Of a stretch of 64,000 nt of DNA, positions 53,005-63,116 are shown piece after piece. Position 1 is the first letter of the stretch, and every line of letters starts with the position of its first letter. A program made the translations under genes and the position numbers. The notes beneath the pieces are model-generated. The model made no database searches. It was not told the DNA's origin and saw only the letters and a program-made list of their open reading frames with translations. Source of the stretch: Streptomyces ruber (GTDB lineage: Bacteria; Actinomycetota; Actinomycetes; Streptomycetales; Streptomycetaceae); the NCBI RefSeq assembly GCF_014648075.1, contig NZ_BMQK01000001.1:372001-436000 (forward strand), written 5' to 3'.

Positions 53005-53670
53005 ATGAGTTCCGGCGCACCTGCTCATAACGCTTCGGTGCACAACCATGGGCACGGTGCCACGGAGCGGACAGCCGCAGGGCACCATGGACCGATGCGC
53101 GATGACGAGACGACGGTGATCGGTGCGCTCGTCCATCGTGCCGTCGACGGAGACGAGCAGGCCACGCACGACCTGCTCGCCCACGTCCACCCCCTCGCCC
53201 TGCGCTACTGCCGGACCCGGCTGTCCCGGCTGCCCGGCGACGCGCGGCACTTCGTTGAGGACCTCGCGCAGGAGGTCTGCGTCGCGGTGCTCCTCGCGCT
53301 GCCGCGCTACAAGGACACCGGGCGGCCGTTCGAGGCGTTCGTGTTCGCCATCGCCGCGCACAAGGTCGCCGACCTGCAGCGCGCCGCGATGCGCCACCCC
53401 GGTTCGACGGCCGTCCCCTCGGACGAGATGCCCGAGCGGCCGGACGACTCGCTCGGCCCCGAGGAGCGCGCCCTGCTCAGCAGCGACGCCGAATGGGCCA
53501 AGAAGCTGCTGGCCAACCTGCCCGAGAACCAGCGCGAGCTGCTGCTGCTGCGGATCGCGGTCGGTCTCACCGCCGAGGAGACGGGCCAGATGCTGGGGAT
53601 GTCCCCGGGCGCCGTACGGGTGGCGCAGCACCGGGCCCTCAGCCGGCTGCGGGCGCTGGCCGAGCAGTAG
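53005..53670 (+). CDS. shbA: ECF-like RNA polymerase sigma factor (ShbA type)
   Basis: 221 residues from ATG 53005 (GGAGGG upstream); GTG 52954 and ATG 53095 are alternatives. Sigma region 2: [20 protein letters not shown] and [20 protein letters not shown]. Region 4: [20 protein letters not shown] and [20 protein letters not shown]. The gene lies between bldM and guaB, the position of the Streptomyces factor ShbA, which drives transcription of hrdB, and of SigD in mycobacteria. The name rests on that synteny. Confidence 0.85.
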   Translation: MSSGAPAHNASVHNHGHGATERTAAGHHGPMRDDETTVIGALVHRAVDGDEQATHDLLAHVHPLALRYCRTRLSRLPGDARHFVEDLAQEVCVAVLLALPRYKDTGRPFEAFVFAIAAHKVADLQRAAMRHPGSTAVPSDEMPERPDDSLGPEERALLSSDAEWAKKLLANLPENQRELLLLRIAVGLTAEETGQMLGMSPGAVRVAQHRALSRLRALAEQ

Positions 53671-55356
<1,686 letters not shown>

Positions 55357-55392
55357 GACGCACGCGCGCGTGCAGCGTGCGCGTGGAGCATG

Positions 55393-55429
55393 ACAGAGGC
55401 GGTCCCGGAGGCTCCGGGACCGCCTCTGT
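55393..55429. terminator. Terminator between guaB and guaB3
   Basis: A perfect 17-pair stem, 55393-55409 with 55413-55429, loop GGC. It means guaB3 probably has its own promoter in the 54 bases that follow. Confidence 0.8.
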
Positions 55430-55483
55430 GATGGGGTCGGGGATACTGGAAGGTGCTCCAACGCAGAGGGAAAGGCCACACAC

Positions 55484-56608
55484 GTGAGTGAGATCGAGAT
55501 CGGGCGGGGCAAGCGCGGCCGCCGGGCGTACGCCTTCGACGACATCGCCGTCGTACCGAGCCGCCGTACCCGGGACCCGGAAGAGGTCTCGATCGCCTGG
55601 CAGATCGACGCCTACCGCTTCGAGCTGCCGTTCCTGGCCGCCCCGATGGACTCGGTCGTCTCCCCGGCCACGGCCATCCGCATCGGCGAGATGGGCGGCC
55701 TCGGGGTCCTGAACCTCGAGGGCCTGTGGACCCGGTACGAGGACCCGCAGCCGCTGCTCGACGAGATCGCCGAGCTGCCGGTGGAGGCCGCGACCCACCG
55801 CCTCCAGGAGATCTACGCGGCTCCGATCAAGGAGGAGCTGATCGGGCAGCGCATCAAGGAGGTGCGCGACTCGGGTGTGGTCACCGCCGCCGCGCTCTCC
55901 CCGCAGCGCACCGCACAGTTCTCCAAGGCCGTCGTGGACGCGGGCGTGGACATCTTCGTGATCCGCGGTACGACCGTGTCGGCCGAGCACGTGTCCGGTG
56001 CCGCCGAGCCACTGAACCTCAAGCAGTTCATCTACGAGCTCGACGTGCCGGTGATCGTCGGCGGCTGCGCCACGTACACGGCCGCCCTGCACCTGATGCG
56101 CACGGGCGCGGCCGGTGTCCTCGTCGGCTTCGGCGGCGGCGCCGCGCACACCACGCGCAACGTCCTCGGCATCCAGGTCCCGATGGCGACGGCGGTGGCG
56201 GACGTCGCCGCGGCCCGCCGGGACTACATGGACGAGTCCGGCGGCCGGTACGTGCACGTCATCGCCGACGGCGGCGTCGGCTGGTCCGGCGACCTGCCCA
56301 AGGCGATCGCCTGCGGTGCCGACTCCGTGATGATGGGCTCGCCGCTCGCGCGTGCGACCGACGCGCCGGGCAAGGGCCACCACTGGGGCATGGAGGCCGT
56401 CAACGCGGAGCTGCCGCGCGGCAAGAAGGTCGACCTGGGCACGGTCGGCACCCTCGAGGAGATCCTCACGGGCCCGTCGCACAGCCCGGACGGCTCCATG
56501 AACTTCTTCGGCGCCCTCCGCCGCGCCATGGCCACCACCGGCTACAGCGAGCTCAAGGAGTTCCAGCGCGTCGAGGTGACGGTGGCGGACTCGCAGCACC
56601 GGCGCTGA
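55484..56608 (+). CDS. guaB3: GuaB3, IMPDH/GMPR-family oxidoreductase without CBS domains
   Basis: 374 residues, a TIM-barrel IMP dehydrogenase-type protein lacking the Bateman insert. MSEIEIGRGKRGRRAYAFDD is the usual actinobacterial GuaB3 start. In the catalytic loop, where IMPDH has GPGSICTTR, this protein has GFGGGAAHTTR, so the catalytic Cys is absent. Its reaction is therefore unlikely to be ordinary IMP oxidation; the function of actinobacterial GuaB3 is not established. The GTG at 55484 is used. A terminator follows at 56633-56663. Confidence 0.92.
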   Translation: MSEIEIGRGKRGRRAYAFDDIAVVPSRRTRDPEEVSIAWQIDAYRFELPFLAAPMDSVVSPATAIRIGEMGGLGVLNLEGLWTRYEDPQPLLDEIAELPVEAATHRLQEIYAAPIKEELIGQRIKEVRDSGVVTAAALSPQRTAQFSKAVVDAGVDIFVIRGTTVSAEHVSGAAEPLNLKQFIYELDVPVIVGGCATYTAALHLMRTGAAGVLVGFGGGAAHTTRNVLGIQVPMATAVADVAAARRDYMDESGGRYVHVIADGGVGWSGDLPKAIACGADSVMMGSPLARATDAPGKGHHWGMEAVNAELPRGKKVDLGTVGTLEEILTGPSHSPDGSMNFFGALRRAMATTGYSELKEFQRVEVTVADSQHRR

Positions 56609-56632
56609 GTTCCGCCCGGCGGAAGCGGACAG

Positions 56633-56666
56633 GGGCCCGGTCACCCGTGGGGTGACCGGGCCCTTT
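56633..56666 (+). terminator. Terminator after guaB3
   Basis: A 13-pair perfect stem, 56633-56645 with 56651-56663, loop CGTGG, followed by TTT. Confidence 0.85.
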
Positions 56667-56956
56667 CGCATGAACCGCGCCTTTCCCCCGCCCAAAGCGC
56701 CCCCACCCAGCCCTTCGGTCGCGCGACAGGCTCGCGCGGGGAGACGTTCCGGACCCCGGCCGTCGGGGCCCGGCCCGAGCTTCAGCGGACCGTCCACCGG
56801 GTCACTGGGCGGCATCGTGGAAGGGGGCGCCCATGGGACGCCACCGCGAGCCCACCCGCTGGGACCGGATCCGTCTTCGGATGGTTAAGTGCCGGAGGAG
56901 GTAGATCTTGTGGCTTTAAGGATGGTGGGCGGCCGCCCCCAAGAGGACTAGGGGGC

Positions 56957-57081
56957 TTCTGACGGCTCTTGGTCGGACATCATCCGGCCGGGTGGCACTA
57001 CGAGAGACGGCTCGCGAGGCGCCGACTGACTCATCGGGCCCGCCCGCAACCGTCCGGGGACGGTCTCAGGAGCCGTCAGAA
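56957..57081. repeat. 12-base inverted repeat enclosing 101 bases
   Basis: TTCTGACGGCTC (56957-56968) and GAGCCGTCAGAA (57070-57081) are perfect inverted copies. Just inside the left arm is GGTCGGACATC; just outside the right arm is GGCCGGACATC, in the same orientation. The form is that of a short MITE-like element or a long-range RNA stem. No transposase is adjacent. Confidence 0.55.
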
Positions 57082-57221
57082 ACGGCCTAGGCCGGACATC
57101 CGTGATCTGTCAGGAGCCTGCCGCAGTAGCCCCTGCGGTGGGCTCCATCTGTCCCCACGTCACCGGTACGAAGTGCCGTGAGCCATCAACCCCGGATGCC
57201 CGGCCACCCCACGCGCCCCCC

Positions 57222-58445
57222 TCACAACCGATGCGCCGCCCCCGTGGGCGTCGCCCCCCGCGTGTCCAGCAACAGCTGCGCCTTCGCGGACAGTCCCTGC
57301 AGGTCGTACGTGCGGTGGTGCTGGAGCAGGAGCGTCAGGTCGGCGTCGGCGACGGCCTCGTAGAGGAGGTCGGCGCGGGGGACGGGGCGGTCGAGGACGT
57401 TCCAGGACGCGACGTACGGGTCGTGGAAGCTCACCGCCGCGCCGAGCTCCATGAGGCGCCGCGCGATCTCGCGCGCGGGAGAGCCCTGCTGGTCGGGGAT
57501 GTCGGGTTTGTAGGTGACGCCGAGGAGGAGCACGCGCGCGCCGCGGGCCGACTTTCCGTGCTCGTTGAGCAGGGCGGCCGCGCGCTGGACCACGTACGCG
57601 GGCATGTGGTCGTTGACCTGCCGGGCCAGTTCGACCAGCCGGAGCGAGTGCGGGGCCCGTCCGGTGAGGTCCTGGGCGATGCCGTGGCCGCCGACGCCGG
57701 GGCCCGGGCGGAAGGCCTGGAAGCCGAACGGCTTGGTCTCCGCGCAGCGGATGACGTCCCACAGGTCGATACCCAGGTCGTGGCAGAGGACGGCCATCTC
57801 GTTGACGAGGGCGATGTTCACGTGCCGGAAGTTGGTCTCCAGGAGCTGCACCGCCTCCGCCTCGCGCGGCCCCCGCGCGCGGACCACCTTGTCGGTGAGC
57901 CGGCCGTAGAAGGCGGCGGCCGACTCGGTGCAGGCGGCGGTGAGGCCACCGATGACCTTGGGGGTGCCGGTGGGGGAGTGGTCGCGGTTGCCCGGGTCGG
58001 TGCGGCCGGGCGAGTACGCGAGGTGGAAGTCGCGGCCCGCGCGCAGCCCGGAGCCCTCCTCCAGCAGCGGGAGCAGCACCTCCTGCGTGGTTCCGGGGCG
58101 CACCGAGGACTCCAGGATCACCGTCGTGTAGGGGCGCAGCCGGGCGGCGAGGGTACGGGCGGCGGCGGCCACATGGGTGAGATCGGGGCCGCCGTCCGCG
58201 CCGTACGGGGTCGGTACGCAGATCACCGCCGTCCGCACACGGCCGAGTTCGGCCGGGCTGGTGGTGGGCCGGAAGCCGGCCGCGAGCAGGCGCCGGAGTT
58301 CGAGCGCGGTGAGGGAGCCGCCGCTCTCCGACCCGGCCTCGGAGGGCGTGCGGTAGCCGAGGGTCGGGACGCCGGCGGCGACGGCGGCCCGGGCCAGCGG
58401 CAGGCCGAGCTGACCGAGTCCGATGACGGCGAGGTCTGCGGGCAT
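57222..58445 (-). CDS. UDP-glucose/GDP-mannose dehydrogenase family protein, catalytic residues missing
   Basis: 407 residues with the whole fold: NAD-binding GLGQLGLPLARAAVAAGVPT, a central dimer helix, and the C-terminal UDP-binding domain with GVTYKPDIPDQQGSPAREIA. However, the active-site positions are changed. YSPER has become YSPGR (Gly147); the K-x3-N pair of EAVKLLEN has become Gln200 and Thr204; the catalytic Cys of GGHC is Gly255; only Asp259 remains. It is unlikely to oxidise a nucleotide sugar by the normal Cys-thioester route. Monocistronic and divergent from glpD. Confidence 0.85.
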   Translation of the reverse strand: MPADLAVIGLGQLGLPLARAAVAAGVPTLGYRTPSEAGSESGGSLTALELRRLLAAGFRPTTSPAELGRVRTAVICVPTPYGADGGPDLTHVAAAARTLAARLRPYTTVILESSVRPGTTQEVLLPLLEEGSGLRAGRDFHLAYSPGRTDPGNRDHSPTGTPKVIGGLTAACTESAAAFYGRLTDKVVRARGPREAEAVQLLETNFRHVNIALVNEMAVLCHDLGIDLWDVIRCAETKPFGFQAFRPGPGVGGHGIAQDLTGRAPHSLRLVELARQVNDHMPAYVVQRAAALLNEHGKSARGARVLLLGVTYKPDIPDQQGSPAREIARRLMELGAAVSFHDPYVASWNVLDRPVPRADLLYEAVADADLTLLLQHHRTYDLQGLSAKAQLLLDTRGATPTGAAHRL

Positions 58446-58731
58446 GGCGTGGGCCGTCCTTCCCAGTAGCCGAAGCGGGACAGGTGCGCAAGCCCTGTGG
58501 ACAGGATGAGCGAGCGCAATGTCACACTAGGAGTAAATATGACCGTTATGCGGGATTGAGGGGGTGAGATTCTGCGCGCGTCCCCGGCGGTTGTCCACAG
58601 GTGGGGAGACGGGCGGTGGCCGAGGTCGGGAGGGGCGGCCAGAATCTGGGCATGGGGATGTGAGCAAGGGCTCGCCCGACAGATGACGTCCGGCGGCCGA
58701 CGTCCGGCGCGACAGACAGCGGGAGGCAGCG

Positions 58732-60438
58732 GTGAGGACAGCGGCACTGGGACCGGCGCAGCGCGCCGAGTCACTGGCGGGCATGGCCGAGCACGAGCTG
58801 GACGTACTGGTCGTGGGCGGCGGCGTGGTCGGCGCGGGCACCGCGCTCGACGCCGTGACCCGTGGTCTGTCCACGGGGCTGGTCGAGGCCCGTGACTGGG
58901 CGTCCGGCACGTCCAGCAGGTCCAGCAAGCTGATCCACGGCGGCCTGCGCTATCTGGAGATGCTCGACTTCGTCCTCGTCCGCGAGGCGCTGAAGGAGCG
59001 CGGCCTGCTGCTGGAGCGGCTGGCACCCCACCTGGTCAAGCCGGTGCCGTTCCTCTACCCGCTGCAGCACAAGGGCTGGGAGCGGCTCTACGCGGGTTCG
59101 GGCGTCGCGCTCTACGACGCGATGTCGATGGCCCGCGGCCACGGTCGCGGACTGCCCGTGCACCGCCATCTGACGCGCCGCCACGCCCTGCGCGTGGCCC
59201 CCTGCCTGAAGAGGGACGCGCTGGTCGGAGCGCTGCAGTACTACGACGCGCAGATGGACGACGCCCGCTTCGTGACCACCCTGGTGCGCACGGCCGCGGT
59301 GTACGGGGCGAAGGTCGCCAACCGCGCCCGGGTGACCGGGTTCCTGCGCGAGGGGGAACGGGTCGTCGGCGCCCGGGTGCAGGACGTCGAGGCGGGCGGC
59401 GAGTACGAGATCCGCGCCAAGCAGGTCGTCAACGCCACCGGGGTGTGGACGGACGACACCCAGGCCATGGTGGGCGAGCGGGGCCAGTTCCACGTACGGG
59501 CGTCCAAGGGCATCCACCTGGTCGTGCCGAAGGACCGCATCCACTCGACGACCGGGCTGATCCTGCGGACCGAGAAGTCCGTGCTGTTCGTCATCCCATG
59601 GGGGCGGCACTGGATCGTCGGCACCACGGACACCGACTGGAGCCTGGACAAGGCGCATCCGGCCGCCTCCAGCGCGGACATCGACTACGTGCTGGAACAC
59701 GTGAACTCGGTGCTGGCCGTGCCGCTCACCCGGGACGACGTCGAGGGCGTGTACGCCGGGCTGCGCCCGCTGCTCGCCGGTGAGTCGGACGCCACCAGCA
59801 AGCTGTCGCGCGAGCACGTCGTGGCCCACGCGGTGCCGGGACTCGTGGTGGTGGCGGGCGGCAAGTACACGACGTACCGGGTGATGGCCAAGGACGCGGT
59901 GGACGAGGCGGTGCACGGGCTGGACCTGCGGGTCGCCGATTGCGTCACCGAGGACGTCCCGCTGCTCGGCGCCGAGGGCTACCGGGCGCTGTGGAACGCC
60001 CGGGCGCGGACAGCGGCGCGGACGGGGCTCCACGTGGTCCGTGTGGAGCACCTGCTGAACCGGTACGGCTCGATGGCCGAGGAGGTGCTCGCCCTCATAG
60101 CGGCCGACCCGTCGCTGGGAGAGCCGCTGCGGGCCGCCGACGACTACCTGCGGGCCGAGATCGTGTACGCGGCCTCGCACGAGGGGGCGCGGCACCTGGA
60201 CGACGTGCTCACCCGGCGTACGCGCATCTCGATCGAGACGTTCGACCGGGGGACGCGGAGCGCCCGGGAGGCGGCCGGACTGATGGCTCCGGTGCTCGGC
60301 TGGGACGAGGACCACGTCGAGCGTGAGGTCCAGCACTACGAGAAGCGGGTGGAGGCCGAACGGGAGTCGCAGCGCCAGCCGGACGACCTGACGGCGGACG
60401 CGGCGCGGCTGGGGGCGCCGGACATCGTGTCGCGCTGA
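58732..60438 (+). CDS. glpD: Aerobic glycerol-3-phosphate dehydrogenase
   Basis: FAD enzyme that oxidises glycerol-3-phosphate to dihydroxyacetone phosphate and passes electrons to quinone. 568 residues. FAD-binding VLVVGGGVVGAGTALDAVTR, the signature SSKLIHGGLRYLEMLDF, VVNATGVWTDD, and GGKYTTYRVMAKDAVDEAV. The GTG at 58732 follows GGGAGG; ATG 58783 is a possible internal start. The glpF-glpK genes are not nearby, so this is a stand-alone copy. Confidence 0.96.
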   Translation: MRTAALGPAQRAESLAGMAEHELDVLVVGGGVVGAGTALDAVTRGLSTGLVEARDWASGTSSRSSKLIHGGLRYLEMLDFVLVREALKERGLLLERLAPHLVKPVPFLYPLQHKGWERLYAGSGVALYDAMSMARGHGRGLPVHRHLTRRHALRVAPCLKRDALVGALQYYDAQMDDARFVTTLVRTAAVYGAKVANRARVTGFLREGERVVGARVQDVEAGGEYEIRAKQVVNATGVWTDDTQAMVGERGQFHVRASKGIHLVVPKDRIHSTTGLILRTEKSVLFVIPWGRHWIVGTTDTDWSLDKAHPAASSADIDYVLEHVNSVLAVPLTRDDVEGVYAGLRPLLAGESDATSKLSREHVVAHAVPGLVVVAGGKYTTYRVMAKDAVDEAVHGLDLRVADCVTEDVPLLGAEGYRALWNARARTAARTGLHVVRVEHLLNRYGSMAEEVLALIAADPSLGEPLRAADDYLRAEIVYAASHEGARHLDDVLTRRTRISIETFDRGTRSAREAAGLMAPVLGWDEDHVEREVQHYEKRVEAERESQRQPDDLTADAARLGAPDIVSR

Positions 60439-60947
60439 GGGCGAAAGCGGCGACCGGGCGGACGGCACGCGCGGTTTGACGCCGGATCACGGGGCGGGCC
60501 GGCCCCTCGCGTGGCCGGCCGGGCCGGCCGGGCCATGGTGCAGTCCGGTGGCCGGCGCGGTGGCACGGCGGTACCTCCTCAGGGCCGTCCGTCGTGCGGG
60601 GCGGTCCGCCACAGGGTGCCCCGGGTTCCCGGCTCACCTTGCCGCCGGTGACCGGGGACTGTCCGCCGTTTGCGGGTACCCGTGGCTCATACGCCCTCCC
60701 TGGCACAGGAGTTGACCGGTTCCGCGTGCGGTGCGGTCCGTGTGCCAGGGCGTGACGGGTCCGGGCGCGCGCCTGTTCGTGGGTCCGGCCGGGCCGGGTG
60801 CGGAGTTCGCTCCAGGGCGCCGTGGCCGGATCGGGTACCCGCTGCGAGGCTGGAAGAGGCGGTGGCGGGGTTCTCGGCCTCCGGAAGGGCACGGCTTCGT
60901 CGGGTGTTGCGGAAGGGACACCCTGGGCGTGAAGCGGTAGTCGCGTG
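60439..60947. other. 509-base gene-free stretch between glpD and the kinase
   Basis: Very GC-rich, with runs of GGCCGG around 60498-60535 that could form a terminator for glpD. Short frames here are shadows without ribosome-binding sites. No promoter is convincing by eye, although the kinase promoter must lie in the distal part. Confidence 0.55.
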
Positions 60948-62945
60948 ATGGACAATGAAGGCTCTGTCAGGGCGGGTTGCATGAGGGGACGCATGTCGGA
61001 GGCGGAGCGCGGCGGGGCATCCCGTCAGGACGGGAAGACACGTCTCCTCGCCGGCCGGTACCGGTTGGAGGGAGTCCTCGGCCGTGGCGGCATGGGCACC
61101 GTGTGGCGGGCCGAGGACGAGACGCTGGGCCGAACGGTCGCGGTCAAGGAGCTGCGGTTCCCGTCGAACATCGACGAGGACGAGAAGCGGCGGCTGATCA
61201 CACGCACGTTGCGGGAGGCCAAGGCGATCGCGCGGATCCGCAACAACGGCGCGGTGACCGTCTTCGACGTGGTCGACGAGGACGACCGGCCGTGGATCGT
61301 GATGGAGCTCGTCGAGGGCAAGTCCCTCGCCGAGGTCATCCGCCAGGACGGGACCCTCGAACCGAAGCGCGCCGCCGAGGTGGGCCTCGCCATACTCGAC
61401 GTGCTGCGCGACGCGCACCGCGAGGGCATCCTGCACCGTGACGTGAAGCCGTCCAACGTGCTGATCTCGGACGACGGCCGGGTCGTGCTCACGGACTTCG
61501 GCATCGCCCAGGTCGAGGGCGACCCGTCTGTCACCTCGACCGGCATGCTGGTGGGCGCCCCCTCGTACATCTCGCCGGAGCGGGCGCGCGGTCACAAGCC
61601 CGGCCCCGCGGCGGACCTGTGGTCGCTCGGCGGTCTGCTGTACGCGTCGGTCGAGGGTGTGCCGCCGTACGACAAGGGCTCGGCCATAGCGACGTTGACG
61701 GCGGTGATGACCGAGCCGGTCGAGGAGCCGGTGCACGCCGGCCCGCTGAGGAAGGTCATCCACGGGCTGCTCGCCAAGGACCCCGCGCAGCGGCTGGACG
61801 ACGCGGGAGCGCGTGCGCTGCTGACCGAGGTGATCAACGAGCCCGGCCCGGAGGCGGCCGAACCGGCGGACGCGACGAAGGTCGTGGCGATGCCTCCGGT
61901 TCCGGAGCCGGGCGCGGGCAGAGAGAGACCGGGTACGTCCGGGGCCAAGGGCAGGGGTGCGTCGAAGGACGGGGAGGCCGCGGGGACCGCCGCGGTCCCG
62001 CCCTCCTCCTCGCGGAGCTCCTCGGTACCGTCCGGATCGAAAGCGGTGGCCGGGGCGGCGGCCGGCGGCGCGGCGGCCGGGCGGACGTCGTCGGGGTGGC
62101 CGGAGGTCCCGCCGCCGGATCTGCCGTCGCGCCCCGCGCCCCGGGCGCCGATCACGGATGTGGTGCCGCGGCGGACGCTGATCGTCGTCGCGGTGGTCGT
62201 CGTGCTGGCCGTGGTCGGGACGGTGCTCGCGCTGACCCTCGGCGGTGGCGACGAGAGCGGCCAGGGCGGCAGGAGCGGCGACACCAAGTCGTCCGCGTCC
62301 GCCACGGAGCCCGGGAGCGGTGGCGGTTCGGAGGGGTCCGACGCCCGTACCGACGGCGAGAGCACCGCGACGGCCTCGGAGTCGGAGGGCTCCGAGGGCA
62401 GCGGTTCGGGCGCGGGAAGCGACGAGAGCACGTCGGACGACTCGGGTGACGACGGGAACGGCGACGGCGAGGACGCGGACTCCGGTACCGGTTCCGGCTC
62501 CGGCTCCGACGACATCGCGGTGCGCACGTACGAGAGCTCCCAGGGCTTCTCGATCGGGCTGCCCGAAGGCTGGGAGTACCGGTCGACGGACGCGGCGGGC
62601 GCCCGTTTCACGGGCCCCGACGGGCAGCGGCTGCTCGTCGGCTGGACGTCGACGCCCAAGGACGACCCGGTGGCGGACTGGAAGAACCAGGAGCGGTCCA
62701 TGGTGCGTTCCCAGTACCAGCGGGTCCGAATAGAAGCGGTGGACTACCGCGGCTGGGACACGGCCGACTGGGAGTTCACCTATGTGGCGAGCGGTACCAA
62801 GTACCGCGTCATCGACCGCGGTTTCGTCGTGAACTCGAATCTTGGTCACGCTCTGATGTACACGGCGAAGGACGCCGAGTGGGACAGTGACCTGCGCGAG
62901 GACACCTGGCGGACGTTCACGGAGACGTTCCGGCCGAAGTCCTGA
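60948..62945 (+). CDS. Transmembrane serine/threonine protein kinase (PknB-like)
   Basis: About 665 residues. Kinase domain (about 36-300): glycine loop LGRGGMGTVW, Lys in VAVKELRF, HRDVKPSNVL, DFGIAQVEG, and APSYISPERARG, so catalytically complete. A Pro/Ala/Ser-rich juxtamembrane region leads to a membrane helix (about 409-431). A Ser/Gly/Asp-rich spacer and an extracellular domain of about 140 residues (TYESSQGFSIGLPEGWEYRS) follow, instead of PASTA repeats. The start is uncertain among 60945 (GTG), 60948, 60981 and 60993 (ATG). It is followed 171 bases later by the pseudokinase. Confidence 0.93.
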   Translation: MDNEGSVRAGCMRGRMSEAERGGASRQDGKTRLLAGRYRLEGVLGRGGMGTVWRAEDETLGRTVAVKELRFPSNIDEDEKRRLITRTLREAKAIARIRNNGAVTVFDVVDEDDRPWIVMELVEGKSLAEVIRQDGTLEPKRAAEVGLAILDVLRDAHREGILHRDVKPSNVLISDDGRVVLTDFGIAQVEGDPSVTSTGMLVGAPSYISPERARGHKPGPAADLWSLGGLLYASVEGVPPYDKGSAIATLTAVMTEPVEEPVHAGPLRKVIHGLLAKDPAQRLDDAGARALLTEVINEPGPEAAEPADATKVVAMPPVPEPGAGRERPGTSGAKGRGASKDGEAAGTAAVPPSSSRSSSVPSGSKAVAGAAAGGAAAGRTSSGWPEVPPPDLPSRPAPRAPITDVVPRRTLIVVAVVVVLAVVGTVLALTLGGGDESGQGGRSGDTKSSASATEPGSGGGSEGSDARTDGESTATASESEGSEGSGSGAGSDESTSDDSGDDGNGDGEDADSGTGSGSGSDDIAVRTYESSQGFSIGLPEGWEYRSTDAAGARFTGPDGQRLLVGWTSTPKDDPVADWKNQERSMVRSQYQRVRIEAVDYRGWDTADWEFTYVASGTKYRVIDRGFVVNSNLGHALMYTAKDAEWDSDLREDTWRTFTETFRPKS

Positions 62946-63116
62946 GGGGCGCCTGACAACGACTGAGGCCGGATCGTAACGGCGCGAATCCCGCATCTCT
63001 TCCTTGCGCGTTACCTCAGGCACGTATCGTGAGTGGCTGCGGACCGTGCGCATCCAGAGCGGAACGGTACGCAGAGTGAACGGTATTGACCGACCTGGTT
63101 GGCCGGGGGTGGCATC

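Larger units (their letters stand above)
56609..57221. other. 613-base gene-free stretch with inverted-repeat element
   Basis: It holds the guaB3 terminator, a possible 23-codon ORF with a good ribosome-binding site (56833-56904), and two nested inverted repeats (56935-56956 and 56957-57081). No protein of normal size fits. A transposon remnant or a structured RNA gene would explain the repeats. Confidence 0.65.

Noticed and set aside
56652..56888. A 78-codon ORF after guaB3
   Set aside because: It starts inside the guaB3 terminator stem and is mostly Pro/Ser/Arg low complexity with no ribosome-binding site.
60670..60948. Short overlapping ORFs in front of the kinase
   Set aside because: They lack ribosome-binding sites and any recognisable protein pattern, and overlap each other in different frames.
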